DNA from: Pseudomonas violetae
GTDB lineage: Bacteria; Pseudomonadota; Gammaproteobacteria; Pseudomonadales; Pseudomonadaceae
Assembly: GCF_023072615.1 (NCBI RefSeq)
Contig: NZ_JAKNRW010000002.1
Coordinates: 410,299 to 474,298, forward strand
Reading direction: 5' to 3'
Length of the DNA: 64,000 bases
Under the pieces are notes generated by a model that was not told the origin of the DNA, ran no database searches, and saw only the letters and a program-made list of their open reading frames with translations. Position numbers and translations under genes: made by a program. Below, piece by piece: positions 7,300 to 17,490 of the stretch; position 1 is the first letter of the stretch, and each line of letters starts with the position of its first letter.

Positions 7300-9933
7300 T
7301 CAAGGCCTGCCGAGCAAATGGCTCATCGCCGTCTTCAGTTTCATCGGCCGCACCGGCTTATGCATCAGGGTGTGGCCCAGCTCGCGAATCTGTAGTTTCA
7401 GCTCGTTGCTGTAGTTGGCGGTGATCATCATGGCCGGGATCGTGCAGGCCCGGCGCGCATTGATACGGGCCACAGCGTCCACGCCGTTCTGCTCGTCATC
7501 CAGATGGTAATCGGCAATTAGCAGATCGGCATCCTGGTGGTAATTATCCACCTGCCGTGCCAGATCCTGCTCTGACAGCGCCGTGACCACCACACATCCC
7601 CAGGTTTCCAGCAAAGTACGCATCCCCGCGCAGATGGCTGCGTCGTTGTCCAGCACCCATACCCGCGCTCCGCGCAGACGCTCCAGCATAGGCTCGCTCA
7701 TCAGTGGGTTTGGCAAGGCCTTGGGGGCAGTCGCACTGATGGGCACCTCGACAGAAAACATCGACCCCCTGCCCGGCCATGAACGCACATGAATCCGATG
7801 CCCCAGTATCCCGGCAATTTTCTCGACGATAGCCAGGCCCAACCCCAGGCCGCGGTCCTGATCGGGACGCTGCACGTCTCCGCGCTTGAACTCCTGGAAA
7901 ATCTCCTCCAGGCGATTCTCCGCGATGCCCATGCCAGTGTCCCAGACTTCGATCGACAAGCGCTGGTGATGCCGTCGACAGCCCAGCACAACGCGCCCGC
8001 TATAGGTATAGCGAATGGCATTGCTGAGCAGATTGCGCAGGATCCTGGCGAGCAACTGAATGTCACTACGTACCAACGCCGAACAACCGATGAAGTGCAG
8101 TTCGAGCCCCTCGCTGCGGGCCACTTGGGTGTACTCGGCGGCGAGATTTTCCAGCAGTTCGCTGAGGGCGAACGGCGCTATATCGGCCTTGATCACCCCG
8201 GCATCGAGCTTGGAAATGTCCACGAGGGTGCCCAGCAGGGTTTCCACGTCCTCCAGGGAATTACTGACGTTGCGCACCAGGCTCTCGTTGGCCATGGGCT
8301 CCCGGCGCTCCAGCAAGGCACTGGTAAACAGCCGTGCGGCATTAAGCGGTTGCAGCAGGTCGTGGCTGACCGCTGCAAGAAATTTGGTCTTCGACAAATT
8401 AGCCTGTTCGGCTTCCAGCTTGGCCTCGCGCAGCCGCGACTCTACTCGCCGACGCTCATCGATCTCGCGCAGCAACTGGTCGTTGAGGGTGGTCAGTTCC
8501 GCCGTGCGCTCGCGCACGCGCAGCTCCAGGTTTTGATACGCCTGGTGCAGCGCCTCGGCGGTGCGACGGCGCTCGGTGATGTCGCGGATCAGCACGAAGA
8601 TCCCCACCACTTCCCCGGTGGCCAGGCGATTGGGCACGTAGGAGCGCAACATGTAACGCTCCTGGTTATTGATGTTGGTTTCGGCGAACTCGAACGTTAC
8701 GCTCTCACCAGCCAGAGCCCGTGCCACGTAGGCTTCCAGGCGCTGATAATGCTGCTCGCTGTGCACTTCGCGCAGGCTTTGGCCGAGCATCACGCCCCGT
8801 GGCCAGCAGTACCATTGTTCGTAGACCTTGTTGGTAAACTCGTAGACCAGGTCGGCATTCAGATAGGCGATCAGGGCCGGTACGTGGTCGGTGATCAGGC
8901 GAATCCAGCGCTCACTCTCACTCAGGGCTTCAGCGTGCTGGTAGCGCTCGGTGATGTCGGTGAAGGTGTTGACGAAGCCGCCGGTAGGCAACGGGTGAGT
9001 GCGAATTTCCAGCACCCGGCCATCGTAGAGGCGCTGTTCGCATTCCTGCACTGGCCGACCATTGCCGTCGCGACTGGCGGGGGTCAGCAGATTCAGTTCG
9101 CTGTCGGCGATCACCTCGGCAAACGGACGATGGGCCGCCACGGGTGCCAGGCCGCTCAATTCGAGGAAGCGCCGGTTCCACAGTTCCAGCACGCCTTCGG
9201 CATTGACCATCGCCACGCCCTGGGACAAGTTGTCGACCGCACGCTGCAACAGGTGGGATTTTTGCGCCACAGCCTGCTCACGGCGCATGGTCTCACTGAG
9301 TTTGACGTCGGTGATGTCGGTAAACAGGATCACCCGACCGCCTTCCTGGGTCGGCCGCTCGCTGACTTGCAGCCAGCGGCCGTCTTGCAGACGATACAAC
9401 AGGCTTTCGTCGGCATGCCAACGAGGCTCTTCGGTGAACAGACCCGTAGCGCTCATCAGCCGTTTGACCTCGGCCAGGCGCATACCCGCGTTGATCCGCA
9501 CGCGGCTATTGCCCCAGAACGCCTTGAAACGGCTGTTGAACAGGACGATTCGCTGGTCGGCATCGAACAGCACAAACGCATCGGAAATACTCTCGATGGC
9601 ATCGATCAAATGTCGATGGGCCGTTTCCGCGCGCAGGCGTGCTTCGCTGAGCAAGTGGTTGCCTGACTTAAGCTCGGCCATGGCCTGGTTCAACGCATCG
9701 GTACGCTCACGCACCTGCTCGGCCAGCACCACTGAATGCTGGAACGCCGCGTACGGATCATTGCCCCGGGTGACACCCGACTCGATGCGCTCGATCAGCG
9801 CGCTGTTGATCCGCTGCAGTTTATGATTTTCGTGCTCAAGGCTCGCGAGTCGCGCCTGGAGTTCAGCGCGGTCCAGGGGTGCGGCCCCGGGCAATGGCAA
9901 CGCCGGTGAAGGTCTGGTTGATATGCATGCCAT
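7300..9933 (-). CDS. PAS-domain hybrid sensor histidine kinase, PedS1/ErcS-like
   Basis: 877 residues with no membrane span, so cytoplasmic. Order: coiled coil (about 18-60), three PAS domains (roughly 107-215, 225-335, 340-460; each ends in an FTDIT or IRDIT motif), coiled coil, HisKA with FLAAVSHDLLQPLN, HATPase (NLLSNAIRYTYSG; VWDTGMGI; GLGLGLAIVEKI), and a C-terminal receiver with DLLIADYHLDDEQNG. The start overlaps the end of the FIST gene by 71 bases, but GGAG lies nine bases before this ATG, so the overlap looks real. Expected to act with the PedR1-like regulator in a multi-step relay on alcohol oxidation genes; the signal is unknown. Confidence 0.88.
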   Translation of the reverse strand: MACISTRPSPALPLPGAAPLDRAELQARLASLEHENHKLQRINSALIERIESGVTRGNDPYAAFQHSVVLAEQVRERTDALNQAMAELKSGNHLLSEARLRAETAHRHLIDAIESISDAFVLFDADQRIVLFNSRFKAFWGNSRVRINAGMRLAEVKRLMSATGLFTEEPRWHADESLLYRLQDGRWLQVSERPTQEGGRVILFTDITDVKLSETMRREQAVAQKSHLLQRAVDNLSQGVAMVNAEGVLELWNRRFLELSGLAPVAAHRPFAEVIADSELNLLTPASRDGNGRPVQECEQRLYDGRVLEIRTHPLPTGGFVNTFTDITERYQHAEALSESERWIRLITDHVPALIAYLNADLVYEFTNKVYEQWYCWPRGVMLGQSLREVHSEQHYQRLEAYVARALAGESVTFEFAETNINNQERYMLRSYVPNRLATGEVVGIFVLIRDITERRRTAEALHQAYQNLELRVRERTAELTTLNDQLLREIDERRRVESRLREAKLEAEQANLSKTKFLAAVSHDLLQPLNAARLFTSALLERREPMANESLVRNVSNSLEDVETLLGTLVDISKLDAGVIKADIAPFALSELLENLAAEYTQVARSEGLELHFIGCSALVRSDIQLLARILRNLLSNAIRYTYSGRVVLGCRRHHQRLSIEVWDTGMGIAENRLEEIFQEFKRGDVQRPDQDRGLGLGLAIVEKIAGILGHRIHVRSWPGRGSMFSVEVPISATAPKALPNPLMSEPMLERLRGARVWVLDNDAAICAGMRTLLETWGCVVVTALSEQDLARQVDNYHQDADLLIADYHLDDEQNGVDAVARINARRACTIPAMMITANYSNELKLQIRELGHTLMHKPVRPMKLKTAMSHLLGRP

Positions 9934-11026
9934 TGAACTGTTCTCCGTAGGTGTTGAATCCCATCACCCGCTGGTCACGCAAAAACGCTCCGACCTGTTC
10001 CAGGCTGCCGCTGTTTTCCAGCTCCATGCGTCGCAAGAAACAGTCGCAGCCCAGGGTCAGCAGTAGCTCGCCGAGGCGCTCGTGCAAGCCGTCGAACAGG
10101 TCTTGCAGGTTCGGCAGCATCGGCCCCGGCGCCATGGCCGTGAGGACGATGCCGTTTTCCACCGCGCAATAAAAACTCAGGCTCAGGTCCGGATGAACCT
10201 GCTGGATCGCGCGCACGTAGTACTGGTCGTTGATGCGCACCGCCAGTGGGTGCGCGGCGAAAATCCGGTGATCGAGATCAGCCACAGGCACGCCGATGTG
10301 GCGCGCGTATTCCTCGGCAGCGGGTTCTGCATTGAGCTCGAAGACTCGCCGCAACGCGCTGTCGGCACCGGTCACCACCAGTTTTTCCGCCCGGGGCAGA
10401 ATGTGATGGGTGGTGAACACTTCGAAATCCAGCCAGGTGTTGACCAGCACTACCACCGCCGCGCCGCTGTGAAATTCGCCGCCAAAATAGACGTGGGTAT
10501 GCGTGAGATAGTTGTCGTCACCGGCCGAACCACCGAAGTGCGGAATATCGCCCAAGGCAGCGCTGAGGGCTGCCAGGACCATTTCTTCGCGGCTGGACAA
10601 GCCATCGAGCAGGGTCAGGGCGAAGCTGTTGCCTTTGATTGGCGCCAGGGTGTTGCTGCGGCAGCCGCCTACCAGGCGCTCGACCATCTGCTGGGCATCG
10701 ATCAGGCTGAAACGCTCCATTTCGTCGATGAGCTCAGCGTCGATGGAGAAATGCCGATGATCGAAACCCACCGCTGTCACGCAATTGCGCCCGTAGCCCA
10801 GCGGGGTTATTTCCCCGGCACTGGTGCAACCCACCAGGCGAATGCCCCCAAAGCTCTGCTGCAACGCCTGGCCCAGCGCCTGCAGGTCGTATTCGGCGGA
10901 ACAGAAGAACAACACGAATCCCAGGTGCGGATGCAATAACTGCCGCGCCAGTTCCTGAGCCACCTGCTGGGCATCCGTGGCCTGGGACATCGCACTGACC
11001 ACACCGTCACTGTGAACCTGCTGCAT
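9863..11026 (-). CDS. FIST-domain signal-sensing protein
   Basis: 387 residues. FIST N domain at about 35-220 (LVGCTSAGEITPLGYG, TLLDGLSSREE, IPHFGGSAGDD, VYFGGEFHSGAAVVVLVN), then FIST C (HPLAVRINDQYYVRAIQQ, CDCFLRRMEL, GFNTYGEQFNGMHINQ). FIST proteins are soluble input modules often encoded next to histidine kinases and thought to bind small ligands. Here the gene overlaps and precedes the PAS kinase gene, so it probably supplies a signal to that kinase. A dyad of the local operator type lies 67 bases before the start codon. Confidence 0.85.
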   Translation of the reverse strand: MQQVHSDGVVSAMSQATDAQQVAQELARQLLHPHLGFVLFFCSAEYDLQALGQALQQSFGGIRLVGCTSAGEITPLGYGRNCVTAVGFDHRHFSIDAELIDEMERFSLIDAQQMVERLVGGCRSNTLAPIKGNSFALTLLDGLSSREEMVLAALSAALGDIPHFGGSAGDDNYLTHTHVYFGGEFHSGAAVVVLVNTWLDFEVFTTHHILPRAEKLVVTGADSALRRVFELNAEPAAEEYARHIGVPVADLDHRIFAAHPLAVRINDQYYVRAIQQVHPDLSLSFYCAVENGIVLTAMAPGPMLPNLQDLFDGLHERLGELLLTLGCDCFLRRMELENSGSLEQVGAFLRDQRVMGFNTYGEQFNGMHINQTFTGVAIARGRTPGPR

Positions 11027-11092
11027 TGTCGCCCCCCGCAGGTGCGCGTGTATGAGGCACGAGTGTACGAACGCGGCAGGCCGCGACCTATG

Positions 11093-11104
11093 CTACTTGG
11101 GTAG
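11093..11104. promoter_or_regulatory. Putative operator, CTAC-N4-GTAG copy 3
   Basis: CTACTTGGGTAG, inside the perfect dyad GCTAC-TTGG-GTAGC, is 67 bases before the FIST start codon. It fits the consensus CTACYTKRGTAS with the two copies upstream and is the most symmetrical of the three. Confidence 0.45.
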
Positions 11105-11164
11105 CGGGTAGCCGCTTCGATGGGATGAGACTCAACAGGTCCAGGACTTGATGGCGCAAGCTTT

Positions 11165-11277
11165 TGTGGCGAGGGAGCTGGCTCCCGCTGGACTGCGCAG
11201 CAGTCCCCCACCCGGCCGATGCGCGACCAGAATCGGGACCGCTACGCGATCCAGCGGGAGCCAGCTCCCTCGCCACA
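11165..11277. repeat. REP-type long inverted repeat
   Basis: The 26-base arms beginning TGGCGAGGGAGCTGGCTCCC and ending GGGAGCCAGCTCCCTCGCCA are separated by about 60 bases. It fills the gap between the FIST gene promoter and the porin stop. The same family recurs at 20159-20281. Confidence 0.8.
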
Positions 11278-11301
11278 GGGAATTTGCATTGCTAAAAAGG
11301 T

Positions 11302-12486
11302 TTACCAGGTCAACACCGCCCCCACCGCGAAGGTATCGGTGTCTTCATTCTGCGCACTGGTGTCGTGCCCATTGATTTCGAATTGGTTGTACTCGGCCAC
11401 CAGCTTGAGGTTGCTGTTGACGTCGTGGAACAGCGCGATGCCGCGGGTCTCGTAATCCGCGCCAGTGCCGACCACACCGTTGCCGTCGTCCTTGGTCTTG
11501 CCATAGGACAGCGCCAGGCGATTCTTGCCGAGCTTGTACGAGCCCTGCAGCAGGTAACCGTCGCTGTCGACATTGCGCAACGTCGGTTCACCGGCGTTGT
11601 TGGTGAAGAACGGGTTGATGCCCTTGGCCTGGAAGCCGGAGCCGGTCAGCGACAACCCGCCCATCTTCGCCTGCACACCATAACCGACGCCCTTGGAGGT
11701 TACCGACTCGACGCTTGAGTCAGTGTTGTCCGAAGTCTGGTAGCTACCGTTGACCCAGCTGTAGATCTGCGCACCGGCCAGGTCGAACTGGTAGGTGATC
11801 TCACTCTCGGTCCGCGGGTTTTCCTGGTAGGCCTTACCCGTCGGGCTGCTGTCGTTAGTGTCGACCGGGTCCATGATCCCCACCGCCACCCGCAAACCCT
11901 CCATCACCGGGGTACGGTAGGTGATCTGCGAAGTGGGGAACGGGTACGGATAACCACTGCCGATATTGCCGAACGACACACCACCGCCATCCACCAGGCC
12001 CAGCGTATCGCTGACCTGGCCGTAACCGGCGAGCAGTTCGTCGAGCAGGATGTTGGAGCGGGCAAACAGGCCAAAGTCCTTACCTATCAGCACCTCGCCC
12101 CACTCGGGGTTGGCCACCGTGCCGTAGAACTGCCGGACGTCGATGGCCGTGTCAGTGCCGTTGGTTTCACTGTCGTTGATGGTCACCCAGAACGAGGCCC
12201 GTGCACCCAGCTTCAGGTCATCGATCTGCTTGCCCATGTTGAAGCCCAGGTAATTGGGCAGGAAGCCCATCTTGACCCGCGCCTGCCGCCGGTCGTACTG
12301 CTCGCCGGCGCGATCAACGTCGCTGTTGACGTAGAAGGCGTTGATGTAGCCGTCGGTGGAAAAGGTCGTCTGGTCCTTGTCGTACAGCACGATCTCGGCT
12401 TCGGCCATCGGGCACAAGCCCAGAGCCGAAAGGCTGGCGATTAAGGCAGGCAAGTAACGATGCTTGAAATTTTTATTGTTGTGCAT
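11302..12486 (-). CDS. Outer-membrane porin
   Basis: 394 residues: a signal peptide (IASLSALGLCPMAEAE), then alternating beta strands such as FSTDGYINAFYVNSDVD and GEVLIGKDFGLFARSNILLDELL, and a C-terminal strand ending in Trp (FAVGAVLTW), as outer-membrane barrels do. Belongs to the Gram-negative general porin (Porin_4) type rather than OprD. The substrate cannot be read from the sequence; its place next to the alcohol oxidation cluster leaves open a role in substrate entry. The start is the ATG at 12486, followed by a basic N-terminus. The 170-base gap upstream towards the sulfite exporter contains no gene I can see. Confidence 0.85.
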   Translation of the reverse strand: MHNNKNFKHRYLPALIASLSALGLCPMAEAEIVLYDKDQTTFSTDGYINAFYVNSDVDRAGEQYDRRQARVKMGFLPNYLGFNMGKQIDDLKLGARASFWVTINDSETNGTDTAIDVRQFYGTVANPEWGEVLIGKDFGLFARSNILLDELLAGYGQVSDTLGLVDGGGVSFGNIGSGYPYPFPTSQITYRTPVMEGLRVAVGIMDPVDTNDSSPTGKAYQENPRTESEITYQFDLAGAQIYSWVNGSYQTSDNTDSSVESVTSKGVGYGVQAKMGGLSLTGSGFQAKGINPFFTNNAGEPTLRNVDSDGYLLQGSYKLGKNRLALSYGKTKDDGNGVVGTGADYETRGIALFHDVNSNLKLVAEYNQFEINGHDTSAQNEDTDTFAVGAVLTW

Positions 12487-12659
12487 GACGCGCTCCGCTG
12501 CGGGGACTGAATGTCGGAGGCGATTATCGAAAGCACACCGGCGGCGTCATACACTGCCTTGGAGGCGGTTATCAGGTGCTTTGGATCGGCAGGGGCGGTG
12601 CGGCAAGTTCGGCGTAAGACCGGGCCGCGCCTGGGCCCGCCACTTAGGATGTAAGACGC

Positions 12660-13466
12660 TCAGACGCTTGCGCGCACCAGCATGTAGGCCGCAATGAGTA
12701 GGCACAGGCTGGAGAATCCGACCTGCAGGGCCCGGGCCGGAACCCGCGCACTGAAACGACGGCCGATGATCATGCCGACGATGCTGGCGACTATGAAGCT
12801 CACGCCCAGGCCGTCGATACGCACTCCTGCGTGGAATGCGCCGATCACTCCGATGGCCGAGATCAGGCTGATCACCATCAGGGAAGTGGCGACGATGCCG
12901 CGCATCTGCACATCAGTCAGCTGCTTGAACGCCGGGACGATCAGGAAGCCGCCGCCCACTCCGAGCAAGCCCGACACCACCCCGGTGACTGCGCCCAGTG
13001 CGGCGAGGGTCGCAGTGCATTTGGCGGTCCAGGAAAAGCGCCCGGTCTGCTGGTCCAGCATGCAGTTTTTCTGGCCCCAGTTGGCGTGGCCGTGGTCGCT
13101 CGGCCCTTCGCCATGGCGCTCGCGACGCAGCATGCGCCAGGCGACCATGATCATGAGCAGGCTGAACAGCATCATCAGGACCTTTTCCGGAAGCTGATGA
13201 GCGAAAAAAATGCCCACCGGCGAAAAGACTGCCCCCAGCAGTGCAATGAGCAAAGCTGCGCGATAACGCACCAGCCCGTGGCGCAGACCGTCGATGGCGC
13301 CGACAGCGGCCGCACTGCCCACGGCAAACAGGGCAATGGGCGCTGCCTGGGTCATGCTCAGGCCGAGCCCCAACACCAGCGCCGGCACCGCCAGAATGCC
13401 GCCCCCCGCCCCGGTCAATCCAAGGACCAGGCCCATCACTAAACCAAAGAAAATCGCCAGTAACAT
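12660..13466 (-). CDS. TSUP-family sulfite/anion exporter (TauE/SafE)
   Basis: 268 residues, about eight TM segments. MLLAIFFGLVMGLVLGLTGAGGG carries the first TSUP repeat motif and VSGLLGVGGGFLIVPA the second. I used the ATG at 13466; the longer frame upstream is GC-rich junk with no hydrophobic start. The gene is divergent from a persulfide dioxygenase-like hydrolase 159 bases away. In bacterial sulfide detoxification loci such transporters remove the sulfite made by that enzyme, which fits this pairing (inference). No BigR-type regulator or rhodanese is adjacent. Confidence 0.85.
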   Translation of the reverse strand: MLLAIFFGLVMGLVLGLTGAGGGILAVPALVLGLGLSMTQAAPIALFAVGSAAAVGAIDGLRHGLVRYRAALLIALLGAVFSPVGIFFAHQLPEKVLMMLFSLLMIMVAWRMLRRERHGEGPSDHGHANWGQKNCMLDQQTGRFSWTAKCTATLAALGAVTGVVSGLLGVGGGFLIVPAFKQLTDVQMRGIVATSLMVISLISAIGVIGAFHAGVRIDGLGVSFIVASIVGMIIGRRFSARVPARALQVGFSSLCLLIAAYMLVRASV

Positions 13467-13624
13467 AAAAGATCGTGATCCATGAAAAGCCGGGAACGCC
13501 CAGTATCGATGGTGTACAGGATAGAGGCAGGGCACGATTTTTCCTTCTCCAAATTCCCCAGGACTGGCCAATCCGGGGCAAATGAATCTACGCTGAACGC
13601 TTGTCCCACGAAGAACCGGCCAAC

Positions 13625-14488
13625 ATGCCTGCCCTGATTGAAGCTTTCCTTGACCCCGCCTCATCGACCTGGAGCTACGTGATTTACGAGGGCGATGGCA
13701 GTGCCTGCGCGATCGTTGACCCGGTCCTGGATTACGACGCGGCGGCCGGTCGCACCGGTGCGGCCCAGGCCGATCGCATCAGTGCGTTTGTGCGCACTCA
13801 TCAATTGCAGGTTCAGTGGTTGCTGGAGACCCACGCTCACGCCGATCACCTGTCGGCCGCGCCTTACCTGCGTCGGGAACTGGGCGGCAAAATCGCAATC
13901 GGCCGGTCGATCAGCAAGGTCCAGGACGTATTCAAGAGCCTGTTCAATCTTGAACCCGGGTTTGCCGTCGACGGCTCGCAGTTCGATCATCTGTTCGCGC
14001 CAGACGAGTCATTCATGATCGGCAATCTCAAGGCCTGTGCCTTGCATGTACCTGGCCATACGCCGGCGGACATGGCCTATCTGATCGACAGCAGCCTGAT
14101 TCTGGTGGGCGATACGCTATTCATGCCGGACGTAGGCACCGCCCGCTGCGACTTTCCCGGAGGCGATGCCGGCCAGATGTTCGCCTCGATTCACAAGCTG
14201 CTGGCGTTTCCGGCCAGCGTGAATCTGTACGTCTGCCACGATTACCCGCCAGAGGGCCGCGAGCCCTGCTGTTTGACCACGGTTGGCGAGCAGCGCAGAA
14301 ACAACATTCATGTGCGTGACGGGGTCGATGAAGCCGAGTTTGTGGCCATGCGTAATCAGCGCGATGCCAGTTTGGGCATGCCGAACCTGCTGCTGCCGGC
14401 GATCCAGGTGAATGTGCGGGCGGGGAATTTTCCGCCAGCGGAGGATAATGGCGTGACCTACCTTAAAATCCCCCTGAACAAATTCTGA
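13625..14488 (+). CDS. MBL-fold hydrolase, ETHE1/Blh persulfide dioxygenase-like
   Basis: 287 residues, beta-lactamase fold of the glyoxalase II/ETHE1 group: metal site THAHADH near residues 77-83, then VPGHTPADM, VGDTLFMPDVGTARCDFPGGDA and CHDYPPEGREP. The DVGTARCDFPGG segment is typical of persulfide dioxygenases and of the hydrolase part of Blh. Predicted to oxidise glutathione persulfide to sulfite. The ATG at 13625 gives the conserved start MPALIEAFLDPASSTWSYV; the upstream in-frame TTG at 13601 is less likely. Divergent sulfite exporter next door. A hydroxyacylglutathione hydrolase role is the alternative. Confidence 0.8.
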   Translation: MPALIEAFLDPASSTWSYVIYEGDGSACAIVDPVLDYDAAAGRTGAAQADRISAFVRTHQLQVQWLLETHAHADHLSAAPYLRRELGGKIAIGRSISKVQDVFKSLFNLEPGFAVDGSQFDHLFAPDESFMIGNLKACALHVPGHTPADMAYLIDSSLILVGDTLFMPDVGTARCDFPGGDAGQMFASIHKLLAFPASVNLYVCHDYPPEGREPCCLTTVGEQRRNNIHVRDGVDEAEFVAMRNQRDASLGMPNLLLPAIQVNVRAGNFPPAEDNGVTYLKIPLNKF

Positions 14489-14493
14489 ACCAT

Positions 14494-14520
14494 TGTGGGA
14501 GCCGGCTTGCTGGCTCCTAC
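14494..14520. repeat. Single REP unit
   Basis: TGGGAGCCGGCTTGCTGGCTCC is one imperfect hairpin between two convergent genes, directly abutting the bkdR stop. It may double as a bidirectional terminator. Confidence 0.6.
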
Positions 14521-15009
14521 TCACGTCGCCAGCGTCAACCCATTCGCCGGCAACGGCAGCGCCGTCTTGTAGCGCACCTGCTTGAGCGCAAAGCTTGAGC
14601 GAATATTCGCCACCCCCGGCACCTTGGTCAGAAAATCCATCATGAAGCGTTCCAGCGACTGGATGGTCGGCACCAGCACCCGGATCAAATAGTCCGGGTC
14701 GCCGGCCATCAAGTAGCACTCCATAACTTCGGGCCGATCGGAAATCGCCTCCTCGAAATGCTGCAACACCTCCTCTACCTGTTTTTCCAGGCTGACGTGA
14801 ATGAACACGTTGACGTGCAACCCCAGCAACTCGGCGTCCAGCAGCGTGACCTGCTCGCGAATCAGTCCCAGTTCCTCCATCGCCTTGACCCGATTGAAGC
14901 ACGGGGTCGGCGACAGGTTAACCGAGCGCGCCAGGTCGGCGTTGGTGATGCGCGCATTCTCCTGAAGGCTGTTGAGAATGCCAATGTCAGTACGATCCAG
15001 TTTGCGCAT
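14521..15009 (-). CDS. bkdR: Lrp/AsnC-family regulator BkdR
   Basis: 162 residues. AsnC-type HTH at the N-terminus ([43 protein letters not shown]), then the RAM/ligand domain ([30 protein letters not shown]). Divergent from the branched-chain keto-acid dehydrogenase operon, exactly as in P. putida, where BkdR with L-branched-chain amino acids activates bkd transcription and represses itself. The 185-base divergent gap is unusually AT-rich for this genome and contains a TTCTTC/GAAGAA dyad, as expected for an Lrp-type site. Confidence 0.93.
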   Translation of the reverse strand: MRKLDRTDIGILNSLQENARITNADLARSVNLSPTPCFNRVKAMEELGLIREQVTLLDAELLGLHVNVFIHVSLEKQVEEVLQHFEEAISDRPEVMECYLMAGDPDYLIRVLVPTIQSLERFMMDFLTKVPGVANIRSSFALKQVRYKTALPLPANGLTLAT

Positions 15010-15130
15010 GAGACAAAATCACCTGTTTTTTATGTTTATGCAGGTTTTTTATCCTCAAATGATCTTGGGCGCAACGAAACAGAGAGAAATATTCTTCTTG
15101 AGCGAGCCTATGATTGTTGTAGGACAAGAT

Positions 15131-15146
15131 TTCTTCCATAGAAGAA
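15131..15146. promoter_or_regulatory. Inverted repeat in bkdR-bkdA1 divergent region
   Basis: TTCTTC-CATA-GAAGAA is a perfect 6+6 dyad in the AT-rich gap, 49 bases before the bkdA1 start. A related TTCTTC occurs near 15090. Candidate BkdR contact site; inference from position. Confidence 0.4.
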
Positions 15147-15149
15147 TGA

Positions 15150-16430
<1,281 letters not shown>

Positions 16431-16431
16431 C

Positions 16432-17490
16432 ATGAACGATCACAACAACAATATCGAGCTGGAAACCGCCATGACCACGACCACCATGACCATGATCCAG
16501 GCCCTGCGCTCGGCCATGGATGTGATGCTTGAACGTGATGACAACGTCGTGGTCTTCGGCCAGGATGTGGGCTACTTCGGTGGCGTGTTCCGTTGCACTG
16601 AAGGTCTACAGACCAAGTACGGCACCTCCCGGGTGTTTGACGCCCCCATTTCCGAAAGCGGCATCGTCGGCGTTGCTGTAGGCATGGGTGCCTACGGCCT
16701 GCGTCCGGTCGCCGAGATCCAGTTCGCCGACTACGTTTACCCGGCGTCGGACCAGATCATTTCCGAAGCCGCGCGCCTGCGCTATCGCTCGGCGGGCGAA
16801 TTCACCGCCCCGATGACCCTGCGCATGCCTTGCGGCGGTGGCATCTACGGTGGTCAGACCCACAGCCAGAGCATCGAGGCGATGTTCACCCAGGTATGCG
16901 GCTTGCGCACGGTGATGCCGTCCAACCCCTACGACGCCAAGGGCCTGCTGATCGCCTCCATCGAAAACGATGACCCGGTGATCTTCCTTGAACCTAAACG
17001 CCTGTACAACGGCCCGTTCGACGGTCATCACGACCGTCCGGTAACCCCATGGTCGAAACACCCCTCGGCGCAAGTGCCCGACGGCTACTACACCGTACCG
17101 CTGGACGTCGCCGCGATCGCCCGTCCGGGCAAGGATGTAACCATCCTCACCTACGGCACGACGGTCTATGTGTCGCAAGTTGCCGCCGAAGAAACCGGCA
17201 TCGACGCTGAAGTCATCGACCTGCGCAGCCTGTGGCCGCTGGACCTGGAAACCATCGTCAAATCGGTGAAGAAAACCGGTCGTTGCGTGATCGTTCACGA
17301 AGCGACCCGCACCTGCGGTTTCGGCGCCGAACTGGCCGCCCTTGTTCAAGAACACTGCTTCCACTACCTGGAAGCGCCTATCGAGCGCGTCACCGGTTGG
17401 GACACCCCCTACCCGCACGCGCAAGAGTGGGCGTATTTCCCTGGCCCGACCCGAGTGGGCGCGGCTTTGCATCGGGTTATGGAGGTCTGA
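16432..17490 (+). CDS. bkdA2: Branched-chain 2-oxoacid dehydrogenase E1 beta
   Basis: 352 residues, transketolase central and C-terminal domains: VVFGQDVGYFGGVFRCT, FDAPISESGIVGVAVGMGAYG, IQFADYVYPASDQI, MPCGGGIYGGQTHSQS, and the C-terminal VHEATRTCGFGAELAA. I kept the first ATG (MNDHNNNIELETAM) because it matches the known P. putida BkdA2 N-terminus; a second Met at codon 14 is possible. Forms the alpha2beta2 E1 component. The next gene begins directly after the stop codon. Confidence 0.96.
   Translation: MNDHNNNIELETAMTTTTMTMIQALRSAMDVMLERDDNVVVFGQDVGYFGGVFRCTEGLQTKYGTSRVFDAPISESGIVGVAVGMGAYGLRPVAEIQFADYVYPASDQIISEAARLRYRSAGEFTAPMTLRMPCGGGIYGGQTHSQSIEAMFTQVCGLRTVMPSNPYDAKGLLIASIENDDPVIFLEPKRLYNGPFDGHHDRPVTPWSKHPSAQVPDGYYTVPLDVAAIARPGKDVTILTYGTTVYVSQVAAEETGIDAEVIDLRSLWPLDLETIVKSVKKTGRCVIVHEATRTCGFGAELAALVQEHCFHYLEAPIERVTGWDTPYPHAQEWAYFPGPTRVGAALHRVMEV

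Noticed and set aside
7789..9666. 625-codon open frame on the plus strand
   Set aside because: Shadow of the PAS hybrid kinase, whose domains are all clear on the other strand.
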